Shown in pieces: positions 1-8,301 of a DNA stretch of 64,000 bases. The DNA lies in assembly GCA_018648325.1 (NCBI GenBank), contig JABGRK010000018.1, forward strand, positions 1-64,000, in the 5' to 3' direction. Source of the stretch: Chloroflexota bacterium. Lineage in GTDB: Bacteria; Chloroflexota; Dehalococcoidia; JABGRK01. A program made the position numbers and the translations under genes. The notes under the pieces were generated by a model. It was not told where the DNA came from, searched no databases, and saw nothing but the letters and a program-made list of their open reading frames with translations. Within the stretch, counting starts at the first letter, position 1, and each line of letters opens with the position of its first letter.

Positions 1-40
1 AAACAGGTGTTTCCGCCTGTGGCATAATAGTCTCGAAATG

Positions 41-49
41 TGCTATAAT
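41..49 (+). promoter_or_regulatory. Extended -10 promoter of the acyl-CoA carboxyltransferase gene
   Basis: A perfect TATAAT at 44-49 is preceded by TG one base upstream (41-42), the extended -10 form that recurs through this window. No convincing -35 hexamer is present. A leader of roughly 65 nt would precede the GTG start at 120. Confidence 0.55.
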
Positions 50-119
50 CTGTAGGTCTATTTTAAGCTTAATACTAGTAAAATTGCTTATATAGGAAAA
101 AATTTGGGAGGTTTTTTAA

Positions 120-1670
120 GTGGGTCTAATTGAAAACTATAAAGAGAAACGAGACAAAATATTAGCAATGGCAGCTCCAGAAGCCATTGAAAAACGTCAC
201 AAGAACGGTCAGATGACCGCCAGAGAGCGCCTTGATTATCTGTTTGACGAAGGCACATTCACAGAAATAGGCCTTTATGTGAAACACAGGACCACAGCAT
301 TCGGTCTGGATAAAAAAGTAATTCCGGCAGAGGGTGTTGTAACCGGATACGGTAAAGTAAACGGTAGATACGTTGTAGCCTTCGCCGAAGACTTCATGGC
401 ACTGGCCGGTACATTTGGTGAGTACCACGGCAAAAAAGAGGTTAGAGCTATTGAGCTGGCAATGGAAAGAGGCTGGCCGGTAATCGGTATGAACGATTCA
501 GGTGGAGCCAGACTGCAGGAAGGAATGGACACCCTTGAAGCCTATGGATGGCTGTTTAGAGCCCAGATTAAAGCATCGGGTATCGTTCCTCAGATTGCAT
601 TGCTGATGGGCCCTTGCCTTGGTGGACAGGCCTACCACCCCATAATGCAGGACTTCCTTATTCAGTGTAAAGAAACCGGATTTATGGGTATAGCCGGACC
701 CGCTTTCGTTAAAACACAGACCGGTGAGGACATCAGTCTACCCGACTTGTGCGGATACAAGGCTCACGCCGTCAAAGCAGGACAGTCTCACCTGGTAGCC
801 GATGGAGACAAAGACGCCATCGACAAGGCCAAGAAACTGCTAAGCTACTTCCCGGACAACAACAAGGCACCTGTGCCGGTTGTAGAAACCAAAGATGCCG
901 CCGAAAAGAAAATAGCCGAGCTTAACGAGATAGTGCCGGAGAGCCCACTCAAAGCTTATGACATGAAAAAGGTCATCAAACTGCTTGTAGATGACGGCGA
1001 TTTCATGGAGCTGTTGCCGCTGCACGCCAGAAACGTGATTATAGGCTTTTCCCGATTCAACGGACGATCAGTTGGCATCTGCGCCAACCAGCCGATGTGG
1101 GCATCGGGTTGTATCGATATCAACGCCGCCGACAAGATGGCACGGTTCATCAGGTTCTGCGATCTGTTCAGCATTCCGGTGCTGGCACTGCAGGATTGCC
1201 CAGGCTACCTGATTGGTTCGGGACAGGACCACGCCGGAATTCTAAGGCATGGCGCCAAGCTGCTGTTTGCCTACGCCGATGCCACCGTGCCGCTGATTTC
1301 CATCATGCTGCGTAAATCATACGCCGGCGCACACTACGGGATGCTTGATAAGAGTATCGGTGCCGATTTCGTATGGGCATGGCCTGGCGCAAGGGTGACT
1401 ATTGTTGGTGCAGAGACCGCAGCCAGCATTATCTTCGCCAAGGAAATCAAAAACGCCGAGGACCCGAAGGCAAAGGCCGCAGAGCGCATCAAGGAATACA
1501 GCGACCTGTACGAGAATCCTTACCATGCAGCAGAGCGTGGTTTCATTGATGATGTGATTATGCCTGAGGATACCCGCACATACATCAACAGATCTCTCGA
1601 TATCCTTAAGGGCAAGAACTGGGATAGCGAACCCAGAATCTGGAGAAAATACTCCAACATCAACCTATAA
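120..1670 (+). CDS. Acyl-CoA carboxylase/decarboxylase carboxyltransferase subunit (PccB/MmdA family)
   Basis: This is the carboxyltransferase subunit of a biotin-dependent acyl-CoA carboxylase or methylmalonyl-CoA decarboxylase. It moves a carboxyl group between carboxybiotin and an acyl-CoA in the cytoplasm. At 516 aa it has the normal family length. The N-terminal half carries the acyl-CoA binding signature DSGGARLQEG (D126) and GPCLGGQAYHP near residue 164; the C-terminal half carries the second crotonase-fold domain with LQDCPGYLIGSGQ. The start is GTG, with GGGAGG about 10 nt upstream. The pocket loop LRKSYAGAHYGM differs from the usual RKxYGGAYxVM of propionyl-CoA carboxylases, so the exact substrate is uncertain. 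No biotin carboxylase or biotinyl-carrier gene is adjacent; those partners must lie elsewhere. A strong terminator follows directly, so it looks monocistronic from here. Confidence 0.85.
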   Translation: MGLIENYKEKRDKILAMAAPEAIEKRHKNGQMTARERLDYLFDEGTFTEIGLYVKHRTTAFGLDKKVIPAEGVVTGYGKVNGRYVVAFAEDFMALAGTFGEYHGKKEVRAIELAMERGWPVIGMNDSGGARLQEGMDTLEAYGWLFRAQIKASGIVPQIALLMGPCLGGQAYHPIMQDFLIQCKETGFMGIAGPAFVKTQTGEDISLPDLCGYKAHAVKAGQSHLVADGDKDAIDKAKKLLSYFPDNNKAPVPVVETKDAAEKKIAELNEIVPESPLKAYDMKKVIKLLVDDGDFMELLPLHARNVIIGFSRFNGRSVGICANQPMWASGCIDINAADKMARFIRFCDLFSIPVLALQDCPGYLIGSGQDHAGILRHGAKLLFAYADATVPLISIMLRKSYAGAHYGMLDKSIGADFVWAWPGARVTIVGAETAASIIFAKEIKNAEDPKAKAAERIKEYSDLYENPYHAAERGFIDDVIMPEDTRTYINRSLDILKGKNWDSEPRIWRKYSNINL

Positions 1671-1696
1671 GCTAAAACGCTTGATATCAAAACAAA

Positions 1697-1735
1697 AGAA
1701 GGCAGGGTTTCAAACGCCCTGCCTTTTTCTTTTTC
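1697..1735 (+). terminator. Rho-independent terminator (GGCAGGG/CCCTGCC)
   Basis: The 7-bp stem GGCAGGG (1701-1707) and CCCTGCC (1717-1723) encloses a 9-nt loop and is followed by two T runs. It ends the carboxyltransferase transcript. The same stem is used at 3254 and 5683. Confidence 0.85.
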
Positions 1736-1749
1736 CCATTGACTTCAAG

Positions 1750-1778
1750 TTGACGTACGCGTACCGACTGACTATACT
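1750..1778 (+). promoter_or_regulatory. Sigma-70 type promoter of the DUF438 gene
   Basis: TTGACG (1750-1755) and TATACT (1773-1778) are separated by 17 nt, an optimal spacing. The transcript would start near 1785, about 27 nt before the ATG at 1812. Confidence 0.75.
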
Positions 1779-1811
1779 CTGGATACCAAATAGCATTGGA
1801 GTGAATTTACG

Positions 1812-2996
1812 ATGGTTAAAGAAGCAGACAAAAACGCAAAAAAAGAGGCAATGAAAAGCATTGTGTTGGCCCTTCACAAAGGACTTTCCATTGAAGATGC
1901 CAAGGCACGTTTTGAAAAAGATGTCGGGGATATCGGATCGACGGAAATTGCTGAGTTGGAGCAGGGTCTGATCAACGATGGCCTCTCGCCCGATGAGATA
2001 AAGAAGTTCTGCAATGTACATGCGCTTATCTTCCAGTCGGCGCTGGAAAAATCATCATCCGAGGGAACTTTCCCCTCCCATCCTGTTAACCTGTTCAGAC
2101 AGGAAAACCGCGCCGCTGAGAAGCTTATCAAAGCCATCAGGGAAAACAAAAAGGGCGATGCGGCAGACATCAAAAAAGCACTCCTAAATCTTGCGGACAT
2201 CAAAATTCACTACGAACGCAAGGAGCAACTGCTCTTCCCGTATCTGGAAAAGAAGGATTTCACCGGTCCGTCCATGGTAATGTGGGGCAAGGACAACGAG
2301 ATCCGCGATATGTTTAAAGCCGCGCTTTTAGCACTGAATAGTGTTGTCAACGACAAGGATATAGCCAAATTCAAAACAAACCATCTGGGTCCGCTGCTGG
2401 AGGAAATAGAGGGCATGATCTTCAAGGAGGAGAACATTCTCTTTTCTACCGCGCTTGAGAAGCTGGAGTCCGGCGACTGGATGAACATTCTGCGCGAGAG
2501 CGACGAATACGGCTATGCCTTTATAGAAAAACCTGCTGAAACCGATAAGCTGCTTGGTGATCTGTCATCGTCCTTCAAAGAAGAGCCGGTAGTAGAAGGC
2601 AACATCATCAAGTTACCCACGGGTACCGTTAGCCTGAGTGAAATGACAGCCATGCTAAACGTTCTGCGTGTTGATCTGACATTTGTGGACAAGGACGACA
2701 AACTGGCCTACTTTTCTGATAACGCAGACAGGGTATTTAAGAGGTCCAAGTCGGCGATAGGCAGGAAGGTGCAGCAATGCCATCCGCCACAAAGCCTAGA
2801 AAAAGTAGAAGCGATACTTTCTTCCTTCAAACATGGTTATGAAAACTCAGCAGACTTCTGGATTAGCATGAATGGTAAGGACATCTATATAGAGTTTTTC
2901 GCGGTAAGAGACACGGATGGAGCGTATCTGGGTACGCTTGAAGTAGCGCAGGATATTACCAAGCTCAAAAAGCTCAAAGGCGAAAAGAGGCTGTAA
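1812..2996 (+). CDS. DUF438 - hemerythrin-like - PAS domain protein
   Basis: This 394-aa cytoplasmic protein belongs to the DUF438 sensor-like family of anaerobes. Three parts can be seen. The N-terminal DUF438 helical domain spans about residues 15-80. A hemerythrin HHE-type domain spans about 88-230, with H90 in SHPVN and the IHYERKE box at 132-138, candidate di-iron ligands; the last box reads FKEEN, so the ligand set may be incomplete. A C-terminal PAS domain spans about 275-385 and ends in a typical EVAQDITKL. In this family such proteins are thought to sense oxygen, NO or redox state, but the output is not known and none is visible here. The gene is co-transcribed with the DUF1858 gene, which starts 3 nt after its stop. 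Confidence 0.85.
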   Translation: MVKEADKNAKKEAMKSIVLALHKGLSIEDAKARFEKDVGDIGSTEIAELEQGLINDGLSPDEIKKFCNVHALIFQSALEKSSSEGTFPSHPVNLFRQENRAAEKLIKAIRENKKGDAADIKKALLNLADIKIHYERKEQLLFPYLEKKDFTGPSMVMWGKDNEIRDMFKAALLALNSVVNDKDIAKFKTNHLGPLLEEIEGMIFKEENILFSTALEKLESGDWMNILRESDEYGYAFIEKPAETDKLLGDLSSSFKEEPVVEGNIIKLPTGTVSLSEMTAMLNVLRVDLTFVDKDDKLAYFSDNADRVFKRSKSAIGRKVQQCHPPQSLEKVEAILSSFKHGYENSADFWISMNGKDIYIEFFAVRDTDGAYLGTLEVAQDITKLKKLKGEKRL

Positions 2997-2999
2997 ACA

Positions 3000-3224
3000 A
3001 TGAAAGAGCTTGACTTAAATCAAAGCGTTTACGCGCTTACCAAAAAGTACCCGGAACTGATCGACACACTCAAGGAACTGGGATTTGCCGGAATCGTCAA
3101 TCCGCTGGTAAGAAGAACGTTGGGCCGGAAAATGACCATTCCCAAGGGATGCGATAATCAGAAAAAGGACCTTAACGAGGTTATAAAGACTCTAGAGTCG
3201 GCAGGCTACAGCGTAAAACAGTAG
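3000..3224 (+). CDS. DUF1858 domain protein
   Basis: This 74-aa protein is a single DUF1858 domain, a small helical module often encoded beside or fused to DUF438 and hemerythrin-like proteins. The sequence opens with the usual LNQSVYALTKKYPEL and LKELGFAGI pattern. There are only 3 nt between the upstream stop and this ATG, so the two are translationally linked and probably act together. No metal-binding or catalytic residues are evident. It may be a ligand-binding or protein-protein module; its function is not established. Confidence 0.8.
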   Translation: MKELDLNQSVYALTKKYPELIDTLKELGFAGIVNPLVRRTLGRKMTIPKGCDNQKKDLNEVIKTLESAGYSVKQ

Positions 3225-3250
3225 CAGACTGGTTCGGCGACAAAACTAAC

Positions 3251-3283
3251 GAAGGCAGGGTTTAAACACCCTGCCTTTTTTCT
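3251..3283 (+). terminator. Rho-independent terminator (GGCAGGG/CCCTGCC)
   Basis: GGCAGGG (3254-3260) pairs with CCCTGCC (3269-3275), followed by six T. It ends the DUF438-DUF1858 operon and is nearly identical to the terminators at 1701 and 5683. Confidence 0.85.
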
Positions 3284-3323
3284 TATGAATCGACTGTTTT
3301 AGTACGGAGCAACGCGTTTACTA

Positions 3324-3332
3324 TGCTATACT
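3324..3332 (+). promoter_or_regulatory. Extended -10 promoter giving a leaderless mRNA for the pseudouridine synthase
   Basis: TGCTATACT lies at 3324-3332. The ATG of the next gene is at 3339, only 6 nt after the box, so transcription should begin at or next to the start codon. No Shine-Dalgarno sequence is possible in that space. Confidence 0.65.
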
Positions 3333-3338
3333 TAAAGT

Positions 3339-4088
3339 ATGAGTGATACAAAGTTTGAGGGCGAGCGCATCGCCAAGGTGATGGCACGAGCAGGCGTATG
3401 CTCACGCCGCGACGCCGAGCGTCTTATCAATGAGGGCAAGGTAACGCTCAACGGCGCAGTACTCGACTCACCCGCCATAAACGTAAAATCCAGCGATCGC
3501 ATCGTAGTGGATGGGGTGCCAATCGCTGCCGCCAAATCCACACGCCTATGGCGCTATCACAAACCGGCTGGGCTGGTAGTAACGCACAAAGATCCGCAGG
3601 AAAGGCCAACCATATTCGAGCATCTGCCCAAGAGCATGGGGCGCGTTGTCTCCGTGGGGAGGCTGGATATGGATACGGAGGGCATGCTGCTGCTTACCAA
3701 CGACGGCGAGCTATCACGTTTTCTGGAGCTGCCATCCACAGGCTGGGTAAGGTATTACCGGGTGCGTGTACACGGCAAAGTCGACAAGGCCAAGCTGGAC
3801 CATCTCAAAAAAGGCATAGAAATAGATGGCATCAGTTATGGCCCCATTACTGCCAAGATTGAGCGGACAGAAACGACAAGCACGTGGCTGTCCTTCTCCC
3901 TGCGCGAGGGTAAGAACCGGGAAATAAGGCGTGTGTGCGAGCATTTGCGGTTGCACATTACAAGGCTTATCCGCACTACGTATGGCCCCTTCCAGCTGGT
4001 TAATCTGAAGCCGGGCGACGTTGAAGAGGTGCCAGCCAAGGTTATTGCAAACAAGATTGGCACCAAGTTTGGTTCCGACAAAAAATAA
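3339..4088 (+). CDS. rluB: Ribosomal large-subunit pseudouridine synthase, RsuA/RluB/E/F family
   Basis: The enzyme isomerises a uridine in 23S (or 16S) rRNA to pseudouridine. The 249-aa product has an N-terminal S4 RNA-binding domain (about residues 9-55), then the RsuA-type catalytic domain with GRLDMDTEGML, whose D110 is the catalytic aspartate, and the NREIRRVCEHL box typical of the family. The RluB assignment is the most common one for this length; RsuA/RluE/RluF cannot be excluded from sequence alone. The ATG is chosen because the -10 box ends 6 nt upstream (leaderless mRNA). A short unknown gene follows 29 nt downstream. Confidence 0.85.
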   Translation: MSDTKFEGERIAKVMARAGVCSRRDAERLINEGKVTLNGAVLDSPAINVKSSDRIVVDGVPIAAAKSTRLWRYHKPAGLVVTHKDPQERPTIFEHLPKSMGRVVSVGRLDMDTEGMLLLTNDGELSRFLELPSTGWVRYYRVRVHGKVDKAKLDHLKKGIEIDGISYGPITAKIERTETTSTWLSFSLREGKNREIRRVCEHLRLHITRLIRTTYGPFQLVNLKPGDVEEVPAKVIANKIGTKFGSDKK

Positions 4089-4117
4089 AGAAGGTACTCA
4101 TTTGCGGGGTTTATATT

Positions 4118-4471
4118 ATGTATAATCCATTGGATCAATTCGACTTCAGCAAGTTCCTGAACAGAATGCGTGAGCTGGATTTAGTTGATATGTTAAAAGA
4201 AGCGGACAAAGAATTGTATGGAGTATCCCAACCCCAAAAAGCAATGGGGCATACATCAGCTGCTGCAATAAGTTCGCAATCCACTGCCCAGGATTATTCC
4301 ATTAAATATATGGACTCTTTGAGAGGTTTTCATTACTTCTTCGGAACCACTGCCGGGACAATAAAGCCGGATTGGATGGACAGTGATGATTTTGCACTGC
4401 TTGAGCCTATAGCCAAAATACTGGTTTCAAAAGGCCAAACGCGTGCACGTATTTTGAAGTTTTTTACTTAG
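4118..4471 (+). CDS. Hypothetical protein, 117 aa
   Basis: I do not recognise this protein. It is soluble, begins with an acidic/hydrophobic helix-like segment (FSKFLNRMRELDLVDML), has a Ser/Thr/Ala-rich linker around residues 42-58 and ends with a basic segment. It has no signal peptide and no cysteine. It lies 29 nt after the pseudouridine synthase gene on the same strand and may be co-transcribed with it. No clear Shine-Dalgarno precedes the ATG, so the start is less certain than the reading frame. Confidence 0.55.
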   Translation: MYNPLDQFDFSKFLNRMRELDLVDMLKEADKELYGVSQPQKAMGHTSAAAISSQSTAQDYSIKYMDSLRGFHYFFGTTAGTIKPDWMDSDDFALLEPIAKILVSKGQTRARILKFFT

Positions 4472-4532
4472 TGAAAATAATCCGATAATATCACGATTTG
4501 TTATTACTGTTGGTTGCGAGCACAAGATAAAA

Positions 4533-4562
4533 AAGTCAGGACATTTACTCCTGCCTTTTGCG
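4533..4562. terminator. Possible weak bidirectional terminator
   Basis: CAGGA (4537-4541) can pair with TCCTG (4549-4553), with A-rich sequence on one side and TTTT on the other. It sits between two convergent genes, where a terminator is expected, but the stem is only 5 bp. Confidence 0.35.
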
Positions 4563-4593
4563 TTTATGTTTCATGGTAAGAAATAGAGTAAAA

Positions 4594-5406
4594 CTAGTGA
4601 CAGTTTTCGCATATTGGAGAGGAGCTACTCTGAGGATCCTCGTACTCTACACTATTTAACATAGTAGTGAGAGCGCCATGAGTGGCATGGCAGGTCAAAC
4701 ACTTGATTCCACCTGTTCCTTCGTTGTCGACTGTAGTTCCGATAGCATCCCAGAGCCGTGTACCGCTGAAATCCGGGGTGCCAGCGTATGGATCCCATAA
4801 ACGATCTGCGGGCAAATAACTGTCGGATGCCATATCAACGGGGTGATTATTTGAATAATTGGAATGGCACGAAATACAGACATCTGCGCTTTGCTCAAGA
4901 TCAGCTTTGATAAATCTCCAGGAATTACTATGAGGGTCGTGACAGCGATCACAATCCCGATTGGCTGCATGAGCCGCGCTCGAAGTCAGTCCCTTTCTAT
5001 CTTGCCCGTCTGGACCGTGAGCGGAGTGACAGTTAGAGCAATTTAGATTGCCTTCCGGTGAAACTGGATGAGTATAATAGGACAAGTCGCCAATATAGGT
5101 CCCCTTGGCTGAAACTGTCCCGTCATGGCAGCTAAAACAAAGAGACTGCATGCCTGTCATCCCGATTTTAGGGGTCATTGCCCACAAGGCGCTGCCATTT
5201 GCATTATGTGGGATGTGGCAATATCCACAAGTGGCCTGACCAGCCGATCCCAGATCATGATCAGTACCGGTTACATCGCTTGGCGTCGCACTTGCTGTGG
5301 CGGTGGCAAGAACAAACAATATTGCTAAAACAACTGTGGTTATTACAACAGTTATGGCGTTCTTTTTTCCGTTTATTTTTAATCCTGAAATAATTATATG
5401 CCTCAA
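4594..5406 (-). CDS. Secreted multihaem (seven CXXCH) c-type cytochrome
   Basis: This is an exported electron-transfer protein of 270 aa. A hydrophobic N-terminal segment (about residues 17-40, ending ATASATP) is a signal peptide or anchor. Seven CXXCH haem-attachment motifs follow: CGYCH, CFSCH, CSNCH, CDRCH, CISCH, CLTCH and CENCH; the last is the extreme C-terminus. The spacing, with nearby HP and H ligands, resembles the doubled-CXXCH class of dissimilatory cytochromes. The start is TTG (5404-5406), chosen because it gives a basic n-region before the signal; its ribosome binding site is weak. There is no cytochrome maturation gene or oxidoreductase partner next to it, so the redox partner is unknown. 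Loss of a few C-terminal residues by truncation is possible because nothing follows the final haem motif. Confidence 0.88.
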   Translation of the reverse strand: MRHIIISGLKINGKKNAITVVITTVVLAILFVLATATASATPSDVTGTDHDLGSAGQATCGYCHIPHNANGSALWAMTPKIGMTGMQSLCFSCHDGTVSAKGTYIGDLSYYTHPVSPEGNLNCSNCHSAHGPDGQDRKGLTSSAAHAANRDCDRCHDPHSNSWRFIKADLEQSADVCISCHSNYSNNHPVDMASDSYLPADRLWDPYAGTPDFSGTRLWDAIGTTVDNEGTGGIKCLTCHATHGALTTMLNSVEYEDPQSSSSPICENCH

Positions 5407-5678
5407 TCCATTAAGTACTACACTATCGAAGTTAATAAAAAGTTTATTATATCCAAGGCAAATGATAAACAGTTTTTGTACGTGACGGCAGGCGACTTAT
5501 TACATAACTTGGGCGAGTATTTACACCCATGCTTTCTTTACATTACTCCGTCTGATTACCTACCACATGATGTCTGCCGTTTAAAGAGGTCTTGCCCACA
5601 CGCTAGGGCGCATGCATAGCTTGAGCAGAAAAGTGGGAAAGGAGAGTTGATGCCCTGTTTGATTCGAGCATAAAATAA
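5407..5678. other. Intergenic region upstream of the cytochrome gene
   Basis: This AT-rich stretch lies between the cytochrome start and the EF-G-like gene terminator. It must hold the cytochrome promoter on the minus strand. I see no clear -10/-35 pair, no known riboswitch core and no credible ORF. GCCC/GGGC near 5594 can form a short hairpin of unknown meaning. Confidence 0.4.
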
Positions 5679-5711
5679 AGAAGGCAGGGTTTTAACGCCC
5701 TGCCTTTCTCT
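5679..5711 (-). terminator. Rho-independent terminator downstream of the EF-G-like gene
   Basis: GGCAGGG (5683-5689) pairs with CCCTGCC (5698-5704), flanked by A/T-rich tracts on both sides. It lies just past the 3' end of the minus-strand EF-G-like gene and is the third copy of this stem in 4 kb. Confidence 0.75.
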
Positions 5712-5737
5712 TGTTCAAAAATCGATTGATTTAAAAG

Positions 5738-7789
5738 CTATTCTTTCTTCTCTTTTTCTTTCTTGCCATCTTCTATAATCTTCTGAGCAGTGTGAGCCGG
5801 AACCTCAGCGTAATGGTCCATCTCCATAGTAAACGAACCGCGTCCCTGGGTTATGGAGCGTAAATCAGTGGCATAGCGCAGAACCTCTGAAAGCGGCGCC
5901 TGTGCCTCGATTGTGGTCACGCCATCTGACGGGTTCATGCCCATAACCTTGGCCCGCTTGGTGTTAAGATCGCTCATGGCATCACCCATGTAACTATCAG
6001 GCACGGTTATCTTCATGTCCATGACCGGCTCAAGCAGTATTGGGGTGGCATCGGCAATGCCTTTTTTAAATGCCTGATGCGCAGCAATCTTGAAAGCCAT
6101 TTCAGAAGAGTCTACCGGATGATAGCTGCCATAGAACAGTGTGACCTTTACATCGACAACCGGGTATCCGGCAAGCACGCCCTCGGTCAGTGCCTCGTGA
6201 ATGCCCTTTTCCACCGCCGGAATGTAGTTCTTGGGAACCACTCCACCAACTATCCTGTCGCCAAACTCTGATCCCTGGCCACGCGGCAACGGTTCAAACT
6301 CCAGATGCACATGACCGTACTGGCCGTGTCCACCACTCTGTTTCTTATGCTTATACTCGGCCTTGGCCGTGGCCTTGATCGTCTCCCTAAATGGCACCCT
6401 GGGGGGCTGCACCAGCACATTAGCACCAAACTTACGTTGCATTCTTTCCACCGCAACATCAATATGCGAATCGCCCATACCGGAAATAAGCATTTCAGAA
6501 GTTTCGGGGTCTTTGTACACCTTAAGAGTGGGATCTTCTTCAACAAGCCTGTTTAGCGCTGAGCCCATCTTGTCCATATCGGCCTTGGTCTTGGGATGCA
6601 CCGCCACAGAATAGACCGGTGGAGGAAACTGGATAGCATCGAACACAACCGGGTTTTCCTGTTTGCACAAGGTATCGGATGTAGCGGTTTCCGATAATTT
6701 GGCCACGCCGCCGATATCACCTGCCACCATCTGCGCTACAGGCAAATGCTCCTTGCCCCTGATCGTAAGCAACTGGCCTACACGCTCATCTTTCTTCTTG
6801 CTGGCGTTGAATACATGAGTATCACTGAACAGAGTGCCAGCGTATATCCTGAAATAAGTGAGACGCCCCACATACGGATCGGCAGTGGTTTTGAATACCA
6901 GAGCCGCCAGATTGCCGGAAGCATCAGGTGCTATTTCAGCCTCGCCCGCCATGGCACTGCCACGGTCCGCCGGTGAAGGCAGGTAATCACAAACCATATC
7001 CATAAACGGTTGTATGGCTTTATTGACCAGAGCCGAGCCAACCAGAATCGGTACGACTTTACCGGTGTTAATGCCAACACGCAACGCCTGGGCTACCTCA
7101 TCTTCAGACAAGTCTTCGCCCTCAAGATACTTGGCGCACAGGTCGTCGTCAGCCTCTGCCAGTGCCTCCAGCAGGCCATCGCGATAAACCTCGGCATCGG
7201 AAACAAGGTCGGCAGGAATGTCCTGCTCTTTATCGTCGATAACAGCCTTCATCTTTAGCAAATCAATCACGCCCGTAAAATCGGCTTCCGCACCTATGGG
7301 AAGCTGCATGGGAACGCACATTTCACCAAACATGGATTTTGCCTGGTCGGCAACTTTATAAAAATCAGCATTTTCGCGGTCTATCTTGTTGATATATATT
7401 ACACGGGGAATACCCTGAGCCTCGGCATATTTCCATGAAAGCTCGGTGCCAACCTCTACACCGGAGGTAGCACAAATCACCAGAACAGCGGTATCGGCAA
7501 CCCTGATGGAGCCTTTAACCTCACCCACAAAATCGGCATAACCGGGGGTGTCAATAACGTTTATCTTTTTATCTTTATGCTCAAAGGAAAGGATTGAAAG
7601 GTTTATACTGGCCTTCTTTTTAATCTCAGCCGGGTCGTAATCGGATGTGGTTGTTCCCCCATCGACCTTGCCCAGTCGATTAATCACGCCCGCATTAAAC
7701 AGCATTGCCTCAACCAGTGATGTTTTACCGGCACCACTGTGGGACATCAGCACCAAATTTCGGATAGCCTCGGTGGTATAATCGCTCAT
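5738..7789 (-). CDS. Elongation factor G-like GTPase (EF-G2 type)
   Basis: This 683-aa translational GTPase has the full EF-G domain order: G domain, domains II-III, the IV ribosome-reaching domain and domain V. The P-loop reads SHSGAGKTSL, the G3 box is DTPGYADF and G4 is NKID. The P-loop, with SGAGKT in place of the AHIDAGKTT of canonical EF-G, marks it as the EF-G-like paralogue group found beside a canonical fusA in many bacteria. Its exact role (translocation under special conditions, ribosome recycling or another step) is not settled. The C-terminus is a charged Lys/Glu tail. It is transcribed alone on the minus strand, and a canonical fusA is expected elsewhere in the genome. Confidence 0.88.
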   Translation of the reverse strand: MSDYTTEAIRNLVLMSHSGAGKTSLVEAMLFNAGVINRLGKVDGGTTTSDYDPAEIKKKASINLSILSFEHKDKKINVIDTPGYADFVGEVKGSIRVADTAVLVICATSGVEVGTELSWKYAEAQGIPRVIYINKIDRENADFYKVADQAKSMFGEMCVPMQLPIGAEADFTGVIDLLKMKAVIDDKEQDIPADLVSDAEVYRDGLLEALAEADDDLCAKYLEGEDLSEDEVAQALRVGINTGKVVPILVGSALVNKAIQPFMDMVCDYLPSPADRGSAMAGEAEIAPDASGNLAALVFKTTADPYVGRLTYFRIYAGTLFSDTHVFNASKKKDERVGQLLTIRGKEHLPVAQMVAGDIGGVAKLSETATSDTLCKQENPVVFDAIQFPPPVYSVAVHPKTKADMDKMGSALNRLVEEDPTLKVYKDPETSEMLISGMGDSHIDVAVERMQRKFGANVLVQPPRVPFRETIKATAKAEYKHKKQSGGHGQYGHVHLEFEPLPRGQGSEFGDRIVGGVVPKNYIPAVEKGIHEALTEGVLAGYPVVDVKVTLFYGSYHPVDSSEMAFKIAAHQAFKKGIADATPILLEPVMDMKITVPDSYMGDAMSDLNTKRAKVMGMNPSDGVTTIEAQAPLSEVLRYATDLRSITQGRGSFTMEMDHYAEVPAHTAQKIIEDGKKEKEKKE

Positions 7790-7921
7790 AATCTTTACAC
7801 TCTACCTCTATCGTTTTTTTGCCGCCACCCCGCCCTCCACTCTAGCGATAAATATACTCCAAATAGCCGCCTCTTGTCCACTATGCAGCTCCCCACATCA
7901 AAGCTACAGAAAAAGGTATTA

Positions 7922-7951
7922 TTGCTCATAACTTAAAGGCAATGCTATAAT
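7922..7951 (+). promoter_or_regulatory. Promoter of gatC-gatA
   Basis: An extended -10 TGCTATAAT (7943-7951) has a weak -35-like TTGCTC at 7922-7927, 18 nt before the -10. The start of gatC is 45 nt downstream. Confidence 0.6.
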
Positions 7952-7995
7952 AAGAAACCCGAAAGCAGAAGCACTGGAAAGAGGCGTTACAAAAC

Positions 7996-8280
7996 ATGAA
8001 GCTAACCCGTGAACAGGTAATCCACATATCCACACTGGCACGAATCAAGCTGACCGAAGACGAGATAACGCGCTTTAGCGATGAGTTGTCCGATATACTG
8101 ACAAACTTTGATGAGCTGCTGGCAAAAATCGATGCTAACGTGGACCCGCTGATACTCAATGAGCTGTCCGGTGTAATGCGCGAGGACGAGGCCAGACCGT
8201 CACTAACGCAGGATGAAATACTTAGCAATGCTCCCGATCAGGAAGAGGGATGTTTCAAAGTAAAGGCTGTTCTGGAATAG
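7996..8280 (+). CDS. gatC: Asp-tRNA(Asn)/Glu-tRNA(Gln) amidotransferase subunit C
   Basis: GatC is the small belt-like subunit that wraps GatA and GatB of the GatCAB amidotransferase, which converts Glu-tRNA(Gln) and/or Asp-tRNA(Asn) to the cognate amidated forms. At 94 aa it is the normal length. It shows the family opening (REQVIHISTLARIKLTEDEI) and the conserved MREDEARPSLTQDE segment. A GAGG Shine-Dalgarno precedes the ATG. gatA begins about 20 nt downstream; gatB is not in the window. Confidence 0.92.
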   Translation: MKLTREQVIHISTLARIKLTEDEITRFSDELSDILTNFDELLAKIDANVDPLILNELSGVMREDEARPSLTQDEILSNAPDQEEGCFKVKAVLE

Positions 8281-8301
8281 CATTTATACAGGAGTAATAA
8301 A

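Noticed and set aside
5407-5678. Possible cyclic-di-GMP or other riboswitch upstream of the cytochrome gene
   Set aside because: Only short fragments resemble a riboswitch core; the key conserved segments and pairings are not found.
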